Shown here: piece after piece, positions 5,153 to 5,502 of the stretch
Numbering within the stretch: position 1 is the stretch's first letter
Layout of the letters: each line of letters begins with the position of its first letter
Assembly: GCA_934162925.1 (NCBI GenBank)
Contig: CAKPJR010000069.1
Coordinates: 1 to 5,502 of the forward strand
Direction: 5' to 3'
Source of the DNA: an uncultured Clostridia bacterium
GTDB taxonomy: Bacteria > Bacillota > Clostridia > TANB77 > CAG-508
Length of the DNA stretch: 5,502 nucleotides
Position numbers and translations under genes: made by a program
The notes under the pieces: generated by a model
The model's input: the letters and a program-made list of their open reading frames with translations, nothing else
The model's database searches: none
What the model was told of the DNA's origin: nothing

Positions 5153-5502
5153 ATGAGAAAAAACATTTATTCAAATGAAAACTCTCAATACAAAATTATA
5201 GCTGTAGATGACGAATCCGGAATACTAGATTCCTTAAAAGTATTTTTAACTAAATCTGGTTATAGTTTTGTTGGGATAACTGATCCTATTGAAGCAATAG
5301 AAAGAGTCAAAACGGAGCATTTTGATTTAATGCTACTTGATTTTATTATGACTCCTGTTCATGGTGATCAAGTTGTAGAAGCAATTCGTAAATTTAATAA
5401 AGATTTATATATTTTGTTACTTACTGGTCATAAAGATTTAGCACCTCCTTTAGAAACTATTAGGAGACTAGATATTCAAGGATATTGCGAAAAAAGCGAT
5501 AA
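5153..5502 (+). CDS. Response regulator, receiver domain (N-terminal part)
   Basis: The gene starts at the ATG at 5153 behind a G-rich ribosome binding site and runs off the window; 116 residues are visible. They form a nearly complete receiver (REC) domain: the acidic pair D19/D20 in AVDDE, the phosphoacceptor D63 in LLDFIM, T91 in LLTGHKD and K114 in YCEKSD. The LAPPLETIRRLDIQGYCEKSD segment resembles receiver proteins I know from Clostridia that are encoded close to sensor kinases. The output, if any, lies beyond 5502, so it cannot be told whether it is a stand-alone receiver or carries an effector domain. It is transcribed away from the dnaJ-like gene. The frame is intact and has no in-frame CGG; CGG occurs twice out of frame (5218, 5313). 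Confidence 0.92.
   Translation, partial: MRKNIYSNENSQYKIIAVDDESGILDSLKVFLTKSGYSFVGITDPIEAIERVKTEHFDLMLLDFIMTPVHGDQVVEAIRKFNKDLYILLLTGHKDLAPPLETIRRLDIQGYCEKSD

Overview
The window comes from a very AT-rich, Gram-positive-type genome, most likely an uncultured low-GC Firmicute (Bacillota, Clostridia-like). The signs are strong AGGAGG-type ribosome binding sites, a consensus sigma-A promoter (TTGACA-17-TATAAT), mostly TAA stops, AGA/AGG-dominated arginine codons and Clostridia-like protein families. TGG is used for Trp, and no in-frame TGA is needed anywhere.

Layout: (1) 1-323, plus strand, the C-terminal ATPase end of a sensor histidine kinase, followed by a bidirectional terminator. (2) 349-3703, minus strand, a likely operon read right to left: an unknown 189-aa protein, an unknown 47-aa protein, a VirD4/TraG-type coupling ATPase and a 5'(3')-deoxyribonucleotidase-like HAD protein. 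It has a near-perfect promoter at 3770-3798. (3) 3893-4799, minus strand, a zinc-finger-less DnaJ/CbpA-type co-chaperone behind a 350-base leader/intergenic region rich in inverted repeats. (4) 5153-5502, plus strand, the start of a receiver-domain response regulator with its own promoter.

The main observation is that three of the genes (nucleotidase, VirD4-like, dnaJ-like) are each split by a +1 frame change. In every case the change lies at an in-frame CGG codon. Dropping the C, or reading CGGN as one four-base codon, restores a full-length protein with the family sequence on both sides. These are the only three in-frame CGG codons in the recognised coding sequence. Nine other CGG triplets on coding strands are out of frame, and none is linked to a frame break. 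Genes without an in-frame CGG are intact. This points to a decoding phenomenon: CGG acting as a +1 frameshift signal that yields glycine from CGGN. Random pseudogenes or indel errors explain it less well. In the VirD4-like gene the site lies inside the Walker A loop, so shifting would be essential for an active ATPase.

How the genes work together is only partly visible. The VirD4-like protein has no relaxase or other conjugation partner in the window, and its two upstream co-transcribed genes are unrecognised. The kinase and regulator at the two ends are of types that commonly work together, but the window does not show whether they form one pair.
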